Positions 6,668-14,006 of a stretch of 17,410 nt of DNA are shown here, piece after piece. The notes beneath the pieces were generated by a model that was not told where the DNA came from, did not search any database, and saw nothing but the letters and a program-made list of their open reading frames with translations. How positions within the stretch are numbered: position 1 is the stretch's first letter; every line of letters starts with the position of its first letter. Source of the DNA: DAIDJM01 sp964250215 (GTDB lineage: Bacteria > Pseudomonadota > Alphaproteobacteria > Acetobacterales > Acetobacteraceae); NCBI GenBank assembly GCA_964250215.1, contig CAXUEX010000055.1, positions 1-17,410 on the forward strand, in the 5' to 3' direction. The translations under genes were made by a program, and so were the position numbers.

Positions 6668-7123
6668 ATGCCTGGGCTCTATTTCGAGGAATTCCATGTG
6701 GGGCAGGTGTTCAAGCACCGGCTCAGCCGCACCATTACGGAAGCCGACAACGTGTTCTTTTCGTGCCTGACGCACAATCCGGCGCTGCTGCACCTGGATG
6801 AGGAATACTGCAAGAACGAAACCGAGTTTGGGCAGCGCTTGGTGAACTCGTGCCTCACGCTTGGGCTGATGGTCGGCATCTCGGTGGGCGACACCACGCA
6901 TGGCACGGCGGTGGCCAATCTGGGGTGGGACGAGGTGCGGTTTCCGAAGCCGCTGTTCCATGGCGACACCATCCGGATCGAGACCGAAATTCTGGAGCTG
7001 CGGGAAAGCCGCTCGCGCCCGAATGCCGGGATCGTGACGTTCGCGCACCGGGCTTACAACCAGCATGGCGAGCTGGTGGCGCATTGCAAGCGCAGTTCGC
7101 TGCAATTGAAGCGGCCGGCGTGA
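6668..7123 (+). CDS. MaoC family dehydratase
   Basis: This 151-residue hot-dog-fold protein is a probable enoyl-CoA hydratase. The hydratase signature lies at LTHNPALLHLDEEY (34-47), with His42 as the likely catalytic base. In canonical R-specific hydratases an Asp stands five residues before that His (GDxNPxH type). Here it is Asn37, as I recall for itaconyl-CoA hydratase-like MaoC proteins. SCLTLGLMVGISVGD and RFPKPLFHGDTIRIETEI match the rest of the fold. The gene overlaps the CoA-ester lyase by four bases. That pairing resembles hydratase/lyase pairs that hydrate an unsaturated C4 or C5 acyl-CoA and then cleave it, such as itaconyl-CoA to citramalyl-CoA to acetyl-CoA and pyruvate. No CoA-transferase gene is in the window, so the substrate remains open. 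Confidence 0.88.
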   Translation: MPGLYFEEFHVGQVFKHRLSRTITEADNVFFSCLTHNPALLHLDEEYCKNETEFGQRLVNSCLTLGLMVGISVGDTTHGTAVANLGWDEVRFPKPLFHGDTIRIETEILELRESRSRPNAGIVTFAHRAYNQHGELVAHCKRSSLQLKRPA

Positions 7124-7992
7124 CCATTCGGTCCTGGCTTTTCGTTCCTGCCGATTCCGAACGCAAGCTGGCGCGAGCGGAAAATGCGGGCGCGGATGCG
7201 CTTATTCTCGATCTCGAGGATTCGGTCGCCGCCCAGGCCAAGCCGGAAGCGCGCCGCCTGGCTGCCGGCTTCCTGGCGGCGCACCCGCGCGACAGCCGCA
7301 CGACTGAACTCTGGGTGCGCATCAATCCGCTGCGCGAACTGGCGCTGACCGATCTTGCGGCCGTGCTGCATGCCGATCCGCATGGCATCGTGCTGCCGAA
7401 AGCCGAAGGTCCGGCCGATATCGAGCGTCTGGGCCACTTCCTGGATGCGCTGGAGGTTCGCGAGGGCCTGGCTTTTGGGAGCGTGCGCATCCTGGCAGTG
7501 GCCACCGAAACCGCCGCCGCCACCTTGCTGCTGCCGCAATTTGCGCAAGCCCGGCTGCCGCGCCTGGCCGGGCTCACCTGGGGCGCGGAGGATCTTGCCA
7601 CCGCGCTCGGCGCCAGCACGAACCGGGATGCCACGGGGGCTTTTGCGCAGACCTTCCTTTGGGCGCGCGCGGCAGCGCTGCTCGCGGCCCGCGCCGCGGG
7701 CGTGCAAGCGATCGAAACGTTGCACGCCGATTTCCGCGACACCGAAGGGCTCGCCACCAGCAGCCGCATTGCCGCCGCTGAGGGCTTCACCGGCCGGCTT
7801 GCGATCCACCCCAATCAGGTGGCGACGATCAACGCGGCGTTTCAGCCGAGCGAGGCCGAGCTGGATTTTGCCCGCCGCGTGGTGGCCGCGTTCGAGGCCG
7901 CGCCCGGCGCCGGGGTGATCGGTATGGATGGCCGGATGCTGGATGTTCCGCACCTGAAACAGGCCCGCGCGGTGCTGGCCCGCGCGCGATGA
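7120..7992 (+). CDS. CitE-like CoA-ester lyase (HpcH/HpaI aldolase superfamily)
   Basis: This 290-residue TIM-barrel lyase belongs to the citrate lyase beta-like group, which includes malyl-CoA and citramalyl-CoA lyases. The family motifs appear in order: SWLFVPADSERKLARA (5-20), DALILDLEDSV (26-36), WVRINP with the CoA-phosphate-contacting Arg67, GIVLPKAEGP (89-98), AVATETAAA with magnesium ligand Glu130, TWGAEDLA with Asp158, and GRLAIHPNQV. The GTG start overlaps the maoC stop as GTGA, and the stop overlaps the deacetylase start as ATGA, so the three genes form one translationally coupled unit. It probably cleaves or condenses a 2-hydroxyacyl-CoA with acetyl-CoA, pyruvate or glyoxylate as product. 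The exact substrate cannot be separated on sequence alone. Confidence 0.9.
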   Translation: MTIRSWLFVPADSERKLARAENAGADALILDLEDSVAAQAKPEARRLAAGFLAAHPRDSRTTELWVRINPLRELALTDLAAVLHADPHGIVLPKAEGPADIERLGHFLDALEVREGLAFGSVRILAVATETAAATLLLPQFAQARLPRLAGLTWGAEDLATALGASTNRDATGAFAQTFLWARAAALLAARAAGVQAIETLHADFRDTEGLATSSRIAAAEGFTGRLAIHPNQVATINAAFQPSEAELDFARRVVAAFEAAPGAGVIGMDGRMLDVPHLKQARAVLARAR

Positions 7993-8732
7993 GAGCGGCG
8001 GACGCGCAAGCGGCAATGGCAGCGCTGCCGTTGCGGGATTTCGGCGAGGTTTTCGGCAGCGCGCCGCTGCTGGTGCTGGCGCCGCATCCAGACGACGAGT
8101 CGCTCGGCTGCGGCGGTATCCTGCTCGAGGCCGCCGCGCGAGGCGTGCAGGCGCATATCGCGTGGCTCACCGATGGCGCCGCTTCGCATCCCGGCAGCGC
8201 CGCGTGGCCGCCGCAGCGGCTAGCGGCGCGCCGGCGCGAGGAGGCGATGGCGGCGGCGGCGATCCTGGGTGTGCGGCCGGCGCAACTGCTGTTTCTGCAA
8301 GCGCCGGATGGTGACGCGCCGCATGAGGGGCCGGATTTCGCGGCGCTGGCGGCGCGGCTGGCGGCATTTTGTTCCGAGTGCGGGGTGCGCACGATGGCGG
8401 CGAGCTGGATCGGCGATCCGCATGGCGATCATGGTGCGGCGGCGAAACTGGCGCGCTCGGTGTGTGCGCGGCTAGGGCTGCGGCATTATGCTTATCCGGT
8501 TTGGGGATGGAATGTGCCGGCGGAGGGAGTTCTGCCGGCGCCGGCTGGCGCGCGCATCGATGTGGCGCGGCATCTGCCGATGAAGCGGCGGGCGATCGCG
8601 GCGCATCGGACGCAGCTTGGGTTGATCGGCGACGATCCGGATGGGTTCACGATGCAGCCGGCGTTCTTGGCGTTGTTCGATCGGGGGTGGGAAGTGGTGC
8701 TGTGGGGCGATGGAGCGCTTCGGTCGGAGTAG
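7989..8732 (+). CDS. PIG-L/LmbE family deacetylase
   Basis: This 247-residue protein has the zinc-dependent deacetylase motif LAPHPDDES (30-38), with His33 and Asp36 as expected metal ligands, and the distal GDPHGDH (142-148), with His148 as the third ligand. LmbE-like enzymes remove acetyl groups from N-acetylglucosamine-containing substrates, for example in mycothiol, bacillithiol or glycolipid synthesis; other members act on different amides. MKRRAIAAHRTQLG near residue 200 matches the conserved C-terminal region. Its ATG overlaps the lyase stop as ATGA. The link to a CoA-ester hydratase and lyase is unexpected and gives no clear substrate. The gene ends the plus-strand block; no good terminator hairpin was found after it. 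Confidence 0.88.
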   Translation: MRAADAQAAMAALPLRDFGEVFGSAPLLVLAPHPDDESLGCGGILLEAAARGVQAHIAWLTDGAASHPGSAAWPPQRLAARRREEAMAAAAILGVRPAQLLFLQAPDGDAPHEGPDFAALAARLAAFCSECGVRTMAASWIGDPHGDHGAAAKLARSVCARLGLRHYAYPVWGWNVPAEGVLPAPAGARIDVARHLPMKRRAIAAHRTQLGLIGDDPDGFTMQPAFLALFDRGWEVVLWGDGALRSE

Positions 8733-8986
8733 GCGGAATCGGCGTCGCTATCGTGGTGTTGCTGACGAGAGCGGACGCGTCGAAAACGATCAATCGGGAT
8801 CGGGGCGGTTACGGCGCTCGGCGTTGTACGCGGAGAGTTCGGATTCGATCTCGGAATCGGTCAGGCCAACGGCGCGGGCCGGGAATGGGGATTTCTACGG
8901 TTTCGGTCATGATCGCTACCGAATATAGCAGGTCCGTTCGACGTTTGCATGCTGGCGCAGCTTGGCTGGGGATGGGTTCGCTCAAC
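8733..8986. other. Intergenic stretch without an intact recognised gene
   Basis: These 254 bases separate the convergent PIG-L and SURF1 genes. The only coding-like signal is a tiny minus-strand ORF at 8790-8910 that appears frameshifted, with a TATATT sequence about 14 bases upstream of its ATG. Nothing else coding, no tRNA and no convincing terminator could be seen. Confidence 0.55.
8790..8910 (-). pseudogene. Tiny ORF, probably frameshifted; unrecognised
   Basis: An ATG at 8910 opens a reading frame MTETVEIPIP, then in that frame continues with arginine-rich residues to a TAA at 8809 (33 residues in all). One base over, the sequence reads ARAVGLTDSEIESELSAYNA and then ERRNRPDPD before a TGA at 8790. 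Removing one C at 8879-8880 joins the two parts into an acidic 39-residue peptide. The second part has a far more protein-like composition than the first frame's tail. The peptide resembles the short C-terminal ends of antitoxin-like proteins, but I do not recognise the family and no toxin gene is adjacent. It could be a decayed gene, a sequencing error or chance. Confidence 0.35.
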
Positions 8987-9676
8987 CTACGCGGGTTTGG
9001 ATCTGGCGTAAGCGACGAAGACGGCGATGAGCGCGGCGGCCAGGCCGAACCAGGTGAAGGCGTATTGCAGGTGGTTGTTCGGCGGCCGCGGCAGCGCGTC
9101 GGCGGGTTGCGCGCCGGCGATCGAGGTTGGGGCCAGGGCGACGATGGTGAAAGGGGCGAGATTATCGACGCCGAGCGCGGTGCCGATGGTTAGCGGTTCG
9201 AGCGTGTAGAAGTGGCGCGCTGCGGGATCGTCGGGGGCGGAGAGCCAGCCCGCGTGGTCGGCGGGTCGGACGTAGCCGGTGATTTGTGCCGGGCCGGAAA
9301 CAGGTTTGCCGCCCTCCGGAATCCATCCCAGATCGACCAGGATTGGCGGGGCGCCGGGGCGGTGGAGGATTTCGAGGAGTCCGCTGCCCATTTGTGAAGC
9401 CGCGCCGGTTTCGCGGACATCGGCACCGTAGAGCGCCCATTCGGGGCCGAGTGTGCCGGAAGCCTCGATTTTCGCGAATGGTTTCGGTGGCGTTGCGCCA
9501 AGCGGCTGGGCAGGTGCCTGCTCGGCGGCATCGATCTGCGCGAGAATGCCGGCTTTCCAGTCTCGGCGGTGCAGCTGCCACACGCCCAGTGCGATCAGGA
9601 GTGCGGTTGCGATGGCGGTGGCGATTGCCGCGCTCCGCAATGGCCTCCGGCGGCCAGGGGCGCTGGAACCTTCCAT
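8987..9676 (-). CDS. SURF1 family cytochrome oxidase assembly protein
   Basis: This 229-residue protein has the SURF1 architecture: an N-terminal transmembrane helix (about 14-32) ending in the conserved GVWQLHRRDWK (31-41), a large periplasmic domain with LVDLGWIP and GYVRP, and a C-terminal helix preceded by NNHLQYAFTWFGLA. SURF1 assists heme a insertion into subunit I of aa3-type oxidases, and related proteins accompany bo3 quinol oxidases in Acetobacteraceae. I chose the ATG at 9676 because it gives the usual short N-terminus and lies one base after the stop of the upstream dehalogenase-like gene. No oxidase subunit genes are in the window, so it is separated from its usual partners here. 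Confidence 0.92.
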   Translation of the reverse strand: MEGSSAPGRRRPLRSAAIATAIATALLIALGVWQLHRRDWKAGILAQIDAAEQAPAQPLGATPPKPFAKIEASGTLGPEWALYGADVRETGAASQMGSGLLEILHRPGAPPILVDLGWIPEGGKPVSGPAQITGYVRPADHAGWLSAPDDPAARHFYTLEPLTIGTALGVDNLAPFTIVALAPTSIAGAQPADALPRPPNNHLQYAFTWFGLAAALIAVFVAYARSKPA

Positions 9677-9677
9677 T

Positions 9678-10328
9678 TCAGCCCAGCAATCGAAGAAGCT
9701 GGTGCAGATCGGCAACGGTGTGGGAGGCTGGTCCCGGTCGCGCATGTGGGCGCTGCACGAAAACGGTTGTCAGCCCGATCTTACGGGCAACGGACAGATC
9801 GTAATCGGCATAGGCCGAAACATGCCACCAGCCGGCGCCGGGTCCGATGCCGCGCGACCGGCCCATCTCCAGCCAGAATCGCGGGTCTGGTTTGTAAGTG
9901 CGTATCTCTTCCGAACAAAGCCATGCATCCAGTTTGAATCCGAGCCGTGCCTGAACCTCGTCGCCATGCCGGCGATCGCTGTTGGTCATGGCGGCGCAGG
10001 GCGCGATTTCCATCAGCGAGCGGATTGCGGCTGCATCCGCGTAAATCGGCCAGCGGCCAATCCCGTCCGCAATGTTGGCGGCGCGGCTTGCATCCATGGC
10101 GATGGCCTCGATCAGGCTGCGACGCGTGATGGCGGTGTAATCGAGGAACTCGCCGGCTTCGAGTTCGCCTTGAACATCGACGATGCGGTCGAAATCGCCC
10201 GGCTGGAGCGGGCGGCCTGCTGCGGCGCACGAGGCTTCAAGGCCGCTCCGCCAATCGAGCACGGTGCCGAATATGTCGAAGGTGATCAGAAGCGGCGGCG
10301 CGCCATCCGCGTCGTCAATGTCCGACAT
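9678..10328 (-). CDS. HAD-superfamily hydrolase, haloacid dehalogenase type II-like
   Basis: This 216-residue HAD protein has the nucleophile motif LITFDIFGTVLDW with Asp18, the phosphate or substrate contact MTNSD, the lysine motif TYKPDP, and a C-terminal motif ADYDLSVARKIGLTTVFVQRP. The residue two after the nucleophile is Phe20 rather than Asp. HAD phosphatases usually carry Asp there as the general acid, so the pattern favours the 2-haloacid dehalogenase-like branch, whose members cleave halogen from short acids or act on related substrates. The 5' end overlaps the phosphohexomutase gene by 14 bases and SURF1 starts one base after its stop, so it lies inside a minus-strand operon. The natural substrate is unknown. 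Confidence 0.87.
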   Translation of the reverse strand: MSDIDDADGAPPLLITFDIFGTVLDWRSGLEASCAAAGRPLQPGDFDRIVDVQGELEAGEFLDYTAITRRSLIEAIAMDASRAANIADGIGRWPIYADAAAIRSLMEIAPCAAMTNSDRRHGDEVQARLGFKLDAWLCSEEIRTYKPDPRFWLEMGRSRGIGPGAGWWHVSAYADYDLSVARKIGLTTVFVQRPHARPGPASHTVADLHQLLRLLG

Positions 10329-11727
10329 GCGCCCCGGAAAAATCCGGTGCCGCCAAGCCGCTCTGCTCCAGTTGCGACACCAGCTCCGCCTTCAGCTTTT
10401 CCAGCCCCGCCGCCGTCTTCGCCTCGGCGCGGGCCACCAGCACCGCCTGCGTGTTCGAAGCGCGCAGCAGCCACCAGCCATCCGCCGTGGTGACGCGCAC
10501 GCCGTCGATGGCCGAGACCGCGGCACCGGATTGTTTCAGGCGCGCGGCCACTTCTTCGATCACCGCGAATTTGCGCCGGTCGTCGCAGTCGAAGCGCAGT
10601 TCGGGCGTGTTCACCACATGCGGCAGCGCGTCGCGCACGGCCGATAGCTTGCCTTCCATGCGGGCCACCACGCCCAGCAGACGGACGCCAGCGTAGAGCG
10701 CGTCGTCGAAGCCGTACCATTTGTCGGCGAAGAATACGTGGCCGGACATTTCGCCGGCCAAGGGCGCGCCGAGTTCGGCCATTTTCGCCTTGATCAGGCT
10801 GTGCCCGGTGCGCCACATCAGCGGGTTGCCGCCGGCGATCTTCACTTCGTCGAACAGCACCTGGCTGGCTTTCACATCGGCAATGATCGTGGCACCCGGA
10901 TGGTCGCGCAACACGTCGCGCGCCAGGATCACGAGCAACTGGTCGCCGGCCAGGATGTTGCCCTGGTCGTCCACGGCGCCGATGCGGTCGGCGTCGCCGT
11001 CGAACGCGATGCCGAGATCCGCGCCGCGAGTGCGCACTTCGGCGATCAGCTGTTCGAGGTTTTTCGCCACCGTGGGATCGGGGTGGTGCGCCGGAAAATG
11101 CCCGTCGATTTCGCCGTTCAGCACGGTGTGTTCGCCGGGCAGGCTGGCCACCAGACGCTGCAGCACCTCGCCCGCCGCGCCGTTGCCGTTGTCCCACACC
11201 ACTTTCAGCAGGTGGTCGCCGCCATCCCAGTCGCTGATCAGGCGGCGCACGTAATCGCCGGCCACTTCCACCTGGCGTTCGCTGCCGTGCGCTTCCGCCA
11301 CCACTTCGCCGGAAGCGGCCTTGGCGCCGAGTTCCTGGATCTGCTGGCCGAAGAACGGTTTCTTTCCCAGCATCATCTTGAAGCCGTTATAATCCGGCGG
11401 GTTGTGGCTGCCGGTGACCATCACGGCGCCATCGGTGCCCAGCGTGGTGGCGGCGAAATACAGCATGGGCGTGGGGCCGCGGCCGATGCGCAGCACCTCC
11501 AGCCCGCTGGCCATCAGGCCGCGCACCAGCTCGGGTTCCAGTTCCGGCGAGGAAAGCCGGCCATCGTACCCCACGGCCGCGGTTTTTCCACCGTTCGCGG
11601 CAATCAGGCTGCCGAAGGTGCGGCCGATCGCGAAGGCATCCTGCGGGTGCAGCGTGCGGCCGACGATGCCGCGGATATCGTATTCGCGCAGCGTGGTGGG
11701 ATCGAAGCTGTGCACAAATCCGTCCAT
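10315..11727 (-). CDS. Phosphomannomutase/phosphoglucomutase
   Basis: This 470-residue alpha-D-phosphohexomutase interconverts hexose 1- and 6-phosphates, feeding nucleotide-sugar synthesis in the cytoplasm. The four active-site elements are present: the phosphoserine loop MVTGSHNPPDYNG with Ser107, the magnesium loop FDGDADRIG with Asp243, Asp245 and Asp247, the sugar-binding GEMSGH at about residue 327, and the phosphate-binding RASNTQ near the C-terminus. Length and motifs match the bifunctional PMM/PGM (AlgC/ManB-like) group; mannose versus glucose preference cannot be assigned. Its ATG shares one base with the galU TGA (TGATG), so galU and this gene are coupled: the mutase makes glucose 1-phosphate, and GalU converts it to UDP-glucose. 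Confidence 0.94.
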   Translation of the reverse strand: MDGFVHSFDPTTLREYDIRGIVGRTLHPQDAFAIGRTFGSLIAANGGKTAAVGYDGRLSSPELEPELVRGLMASGLEVLRIGRGPTPMLYFAATTLGTDGAVMVTGSHNPPDYNGFKMMLGKKPFFGQQIQELGAKAASGEVVAEAHGSERQVEVAGDYVRRLISDWDGGDHLLKVVWDNGNGAAGEVLQRLVASLPGEHTVLNGEIDGHFPAHHPDPTVAKNLEQLIAEVRTRGADLGIAFDGDADRIGAVDDQGNILAGDQLLVILARDVLRDHPGATIIADVKASQVLFDEVKIAGGNPLMWRTGHSLIKAKMAELGAPLAGEMSGHVFFADKWYGFDDALYAGVRLLGVVARMEGKLSAVRDALPHVVNTPELRFDCDDRRKFAVIEEVAARLKQSGAAVSAIDGVRVTTADGWWLLRASNTQAVLVARAEAKTAAGLEKLKAELVSQLEQSGLAAPDFSGAHVGH

Positions 11728-12602
11728 CACGCGCTCTCCTGATAGGTGGCGAGAAACCGGCGCACCGCGGGCGCCATGTCCGGGCGACGCAGTGCGAACG
11801 CGATCTGGGCTTCGAGGTAGCCGATCTTGTCGCCGCAATCGAAGCGGCGGCCTTCATAGCGCAGGCCGTGGAACGGCGTGTTGCCGATCATGCGGGCCAT
11901 CGCATCGGTGAGCTGCACCTCGTTGCCGGCGCCGCGCTCCATGCGCGCCAGATGCGGGATCACGTCGGCGAGCAGCACGTAGCGGCCGATGATGGAGAGC
12001 GTGGAAGGCGCTTCCTCCGGCTTGGGTTTTTCCACCAGGCCGGTGACTTCCACGAGTTTTCCGTCATCCGCGCCGATTTTCAGGATGCCGTAGCGGTTGG
12101 TGTGTTCGCGCGGCACCTCTGTGACGGCCACCACATTGCCGCCGGTCTCCTCGTAGGCGTGAGCGAGCTGCTGCGTGCAGGGCGTGTCGGACAGGATCAG
12201 GTCGTCGGGCAGCAGGATGGCGAACGGATCCTCGCCGATGAAAGCGCGGGCGCACCAGATGGCGTGGCCCAGGCCCAGCGGTTCCTGCTGGCGCACGGCG
12301 ACGATGGAGCCGGGTGGCAATTGCGCGTCGCGCAAGGCCGCGAGTTCGGCGTGCTTGCCGCGGGCGCGCAGCGTGTCTTCCAGCTCATAAGCGACGTCGA
12401 AATGCTCGACGAGGGCGACCTTGCCGCGGCCGGTGATCATGCAGAATTGTTCGATGCCGGCGGCGCGCGCTTCTTCGATGGCGTACTGGATCAGGGGCTT
12501 GTCCACCACCGGGAGCATTTCCTTGGCGGCGGCCTTGGTGGCCGGCAGAAAGCGCGTACCCAGGCCCGCCACCGGCAGCACCGCCTTGCGCAGCTTCTTC
12601 AT
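11727..12602 (-). CDS. galU: UTP--glucose-1-phosphate uridylyltransferase
   Basis: This 291-residue enzyme makes UDP-glucose from UTP and glucose 1-phosphate for exopolysaccharide, LPS core and osmoregulated glucans. The signature nucleotidyltransferase start KAVLPVAGLGTRFLPATKA (6-24) is followed by KEMLPVVDKPLIQYAIEEA, then QQEPLGLGHA, FAILLPDDLI, TGLVEKP and the C-terminal RFDCGDKIGYLEA, all typical of bacterial GalU. The ATG giving MKKLRKAVLP is the family start; no good Shine-Dalgarno precedes it. It is the first gene of a minus-strand set (galU, phosphohexomutase, HAD hydrolase, SURF1) with overlaps or one-base gaps. The region upstream contains a 15-base tandem repeat, described separately. 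Confidence 0.96.
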   Translation of the reverse strand: MKKLRKAVLPVAGLGTRFLPATKAAAKEMLPVVDKPLIQYAIEEARAAGIEQFCMITGRGKVALVEHFDVAYELEDTLRARGKHAELAALRDAQLPPGSIVAVRQQEPLGLGHAIWCARAFIGEDPFAILLPDDLILSDTPCTQQLAHAYEETGGNVVAVTEVPREHTNRYGILKIGADDGKLVEVTGLVEKPKPEEAPSTLSIIGRYVLLADVIPHLARMERGAGNEVQLTDAMARMIGNTPFHGLRYEGRRFDCGDKIGYLEAQIAFALRRPDMAPAVRRFLATYQESA

Positions 12603-12679
12603 GTTCGGATGGGGGCCCTCGGCTGGAACGCGCGGCAAGGTGCCCGGCGGACCCGGCCAAGGCAAGGCCAGCCCGGGCG

Positions 12680-12720
12680 CCCAACCTTTCGGGGCCCAGC
12701 CTTTCGGGGTCCAGCCTTGG
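12680..12720. repeat. 15-base tandem repeat upstream of galU
   Basis: Two near-identical 15-base units, CCCAACCTTTCGGGG and CCCAGCCTTTCGGGG, are followed by an 11-base partial copy (TCCAGCCTTGG). They lie in the 133-base gap between the outer-membrane protein stop and the galU start. The flanking bases are rich in GGCC-type short palindromes. The array could be part of the galU leader, or slippage-prone spacer sequence. Confidence 0.75.
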
Positions 12721-12735
12721 CGCCGCCCAGCCGGT

Positions 12736-13695
12736 TCAGAAATTCAGCCGCGAGGTGAACAGCACGGCGTGATTGTAGGCGGGCGTGAGCGGCTTGGCGC
12801 GGTAGCTGGGCGCGACGGCAACCTGGTAGCCGACGCCGAACGTGGTGGCGAGGCCGCCGCCCAGCGAGAACCGGCCGACGACGAGCCCCGGGGTGAGGTA
12901 AACCTGGTTCAGGCCGCCGCGCTGACCGTCGGGGTAGTATGTCCAGTTCACCTCGAGTTCCGGCCACAGGATCGGGCGGACGTGATACTGAAAGGCGATG
13001 TTGGTCTGCACCGGATGGCCGATCACGGATGTATGCGATGCCGGGATGGTGACGCCGACGGTGCTCTGGATATCGAAATCGCCGAAGCCTTTGCCGAATG
13101 CGAGCGTAGGGATCCACTCCCAGGAATTGTTCGTGAGGCGCGTGATGCCGGCGGGCGCCTGCACCTGCAACCAGGCCGTCAGCACGTAATTGCCCTGCCC
13201 CGCCGGCGCGCTGGCCAGCCGCTGCTCCACGCGCAGGAAGGCCCAGTCGTTCCAGCCTTCCAGCGGGGCGATCGCGCCCTTGTTCTTCTTGCCGGTGCCG
13301 TCCACGCCGGAACGGATGTAATAGGGCGGCAGCGCGATCTGGATTTCGTTGGTGGGGCTGACGATCAGATCGAGCCCGCGGCCGCCATCCAGCAGCGTGG
13401 TGTCGGTGCCGTTGCCCGAATGCTGCTGGTCGACATCGAAACGGATACGCTGTTCGAGCAGGCCGGTGGTGGTGACGAGCGGGCTGCTCCAGTGCGGCTG
13501 CGAGGTCTCCGCCGATTCCACCCAGCCGCGCCAGGTGGCGAGGAAATCGCCGGTATTCACCTGCGGCACGGGGGCCGGCGTGCTGCCGTCGGCATCGGCC
13601 CGGGCGGGCTGAGCGCCAAGACAGACGAGGCCGATGCCGCACCATGCTGCCAGTTCCACTGGCTTCATCCCTGGCACATTGCCGCGCAAGCGCAT
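12736..13695 (-). CDS. Predicted outer-membrane beta-barrel protein
   Basis: This 319-residue protein has a classical signal peptide with a hydrophobic core at about 14-28 and likely cleavage after ARA at residue 33. The rest is rich in alternating hydrophobic and polar segments with aromatic girdles, such as NNSWEWIPTLAFGKGFGDFD and NIAFQYHVRPILWPELEVNW, and it ends in LNF, the C-terminal phenylalanine used for barrel insertion. The pattern recalls transporter-like outer-membrane proteins of the MetA phenol-degradation type, but I cannot assign a substrate. The ATG at 13695 is preceded by a purine-rich GAGGGGGG, a good Shine-Dalgarno; an internal ATG nine codons later is less likely. It is transcribed away from the tRNA across an AT-rich promoter region. 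Confidence 0.8.
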   Translation of the reverse strand: MRLRGNVPGMKPVELAAWCGIGLVCLGAQPARADADGSTPAPVPQVNTGDFLATWRGWVESAETSQPHWSSPLVTTTGLLEQRIRFDVDQQHSGNGTDTTLLDGGRGLDLIVSPTNEIQIALPPYYIRSGVDGTGKKNKGAIAPLEGWNDWAFLRVEQRLASAPAGQGNYVLTAWLQVQAPAGITRLTNNSWEWIPTLAFGKGFGDFDIQSTVGVTIPASHTSVIGHPVQTNIAFQYHVRPILWPELEVNWTYYPDGQRGGLNQVYLTPGLVVGRFSLGGGLATTFGVGYQVAVAPSYRAKPLTPAYNHAVLFTSRLNF

Positions 13696-13840
13696 CGAAC
13701 CCCCCTCGTTTCTGATGCCGAGCGTCTTGGCATGTCCTATCATACGGCACAAGTATAAATTAAACGACAGTTTACTTTTTTGTGACAGCGGCCTCGCCCT
13801 CCCCAGGTCAGCCAACTGCGCCTACAACGTCCCGCCCCTG
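13696..13840. promoter_or_regulatory. Divergent promoter region with AT-rich core
   Basis: This gap separates the minus-strand outer-membrane protein gene from the plus-strand tRNA. A markedly AT-rich stretch at about 13741-13782 contains TATAAATTAAA and ACTTTTTTG, in contrast to the GC-rich surroundings. On the minus strand, candidate -10 elements are TATGAT and TTTAAT, the latter 18 bases after CTGTCA. None matches the consensus well enough to name one promoter with confidence. Confidence 0.4.
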
Positions 13841-13914
13841 GCGCCTGTAGCTCAACTGGTTAGAGCGGGCCGCTCATAACGGCTTGGTTGCGGGTTCGAG
13901 TCCTGCCGGGCGCA
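13841..13914 (+). tRNA. tRNA with CAU anticodon, probably tRNA-Ile2
   Basis: The 74-base sequence folds into a full cloverleaf: acceptor GCGCCTG/CGGGCGC (one G-U pair), D stem GCTC/GAGC, anticodon stem GGCCG/CGGCT around loop CTCATAA, T stem GCGGG/CCTGC around TTCGAGT, and discriminator A. CCA is not encoded. The anticodon is CAU. The C4-G69 and C5-G68 pairs, known TilS recognition elements in E. coli, and the CTTGGTT variable region favour the lysidine-modified tRNA-Ile2, which reads AUA, over elongator tRNA-Met. The acceptor starts with a normal G-C pair, which argues against initiator tRNA. Confidence 0.93.
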
Positions 13915-14006
13915 GGGGCGCGGTGCCGTTGCCGGTTGCGCGCCGGGCCACTATCCCGCCCTTGCTGCACCCCGCCATCCCTGTCCTGCCCGCCGGAGCC
14001 TTGCCG

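Noticed and set aside
10738..11742. Plus-strand open frame antisense to the phosphohexomutase
   Set aside because: The phosphohexomutase has every active-site motif in the opposite strand; the plus frame shows none.
12421..13758. Plus-strand open frame containing a repeated AQPFG peptide
   Set aside because: The repeat is the 15-base DNA tandem repeat upstream of galU read in frame. The rest is antisense to galU and to the outer-membrane protein gene, and the peptide has no other support.
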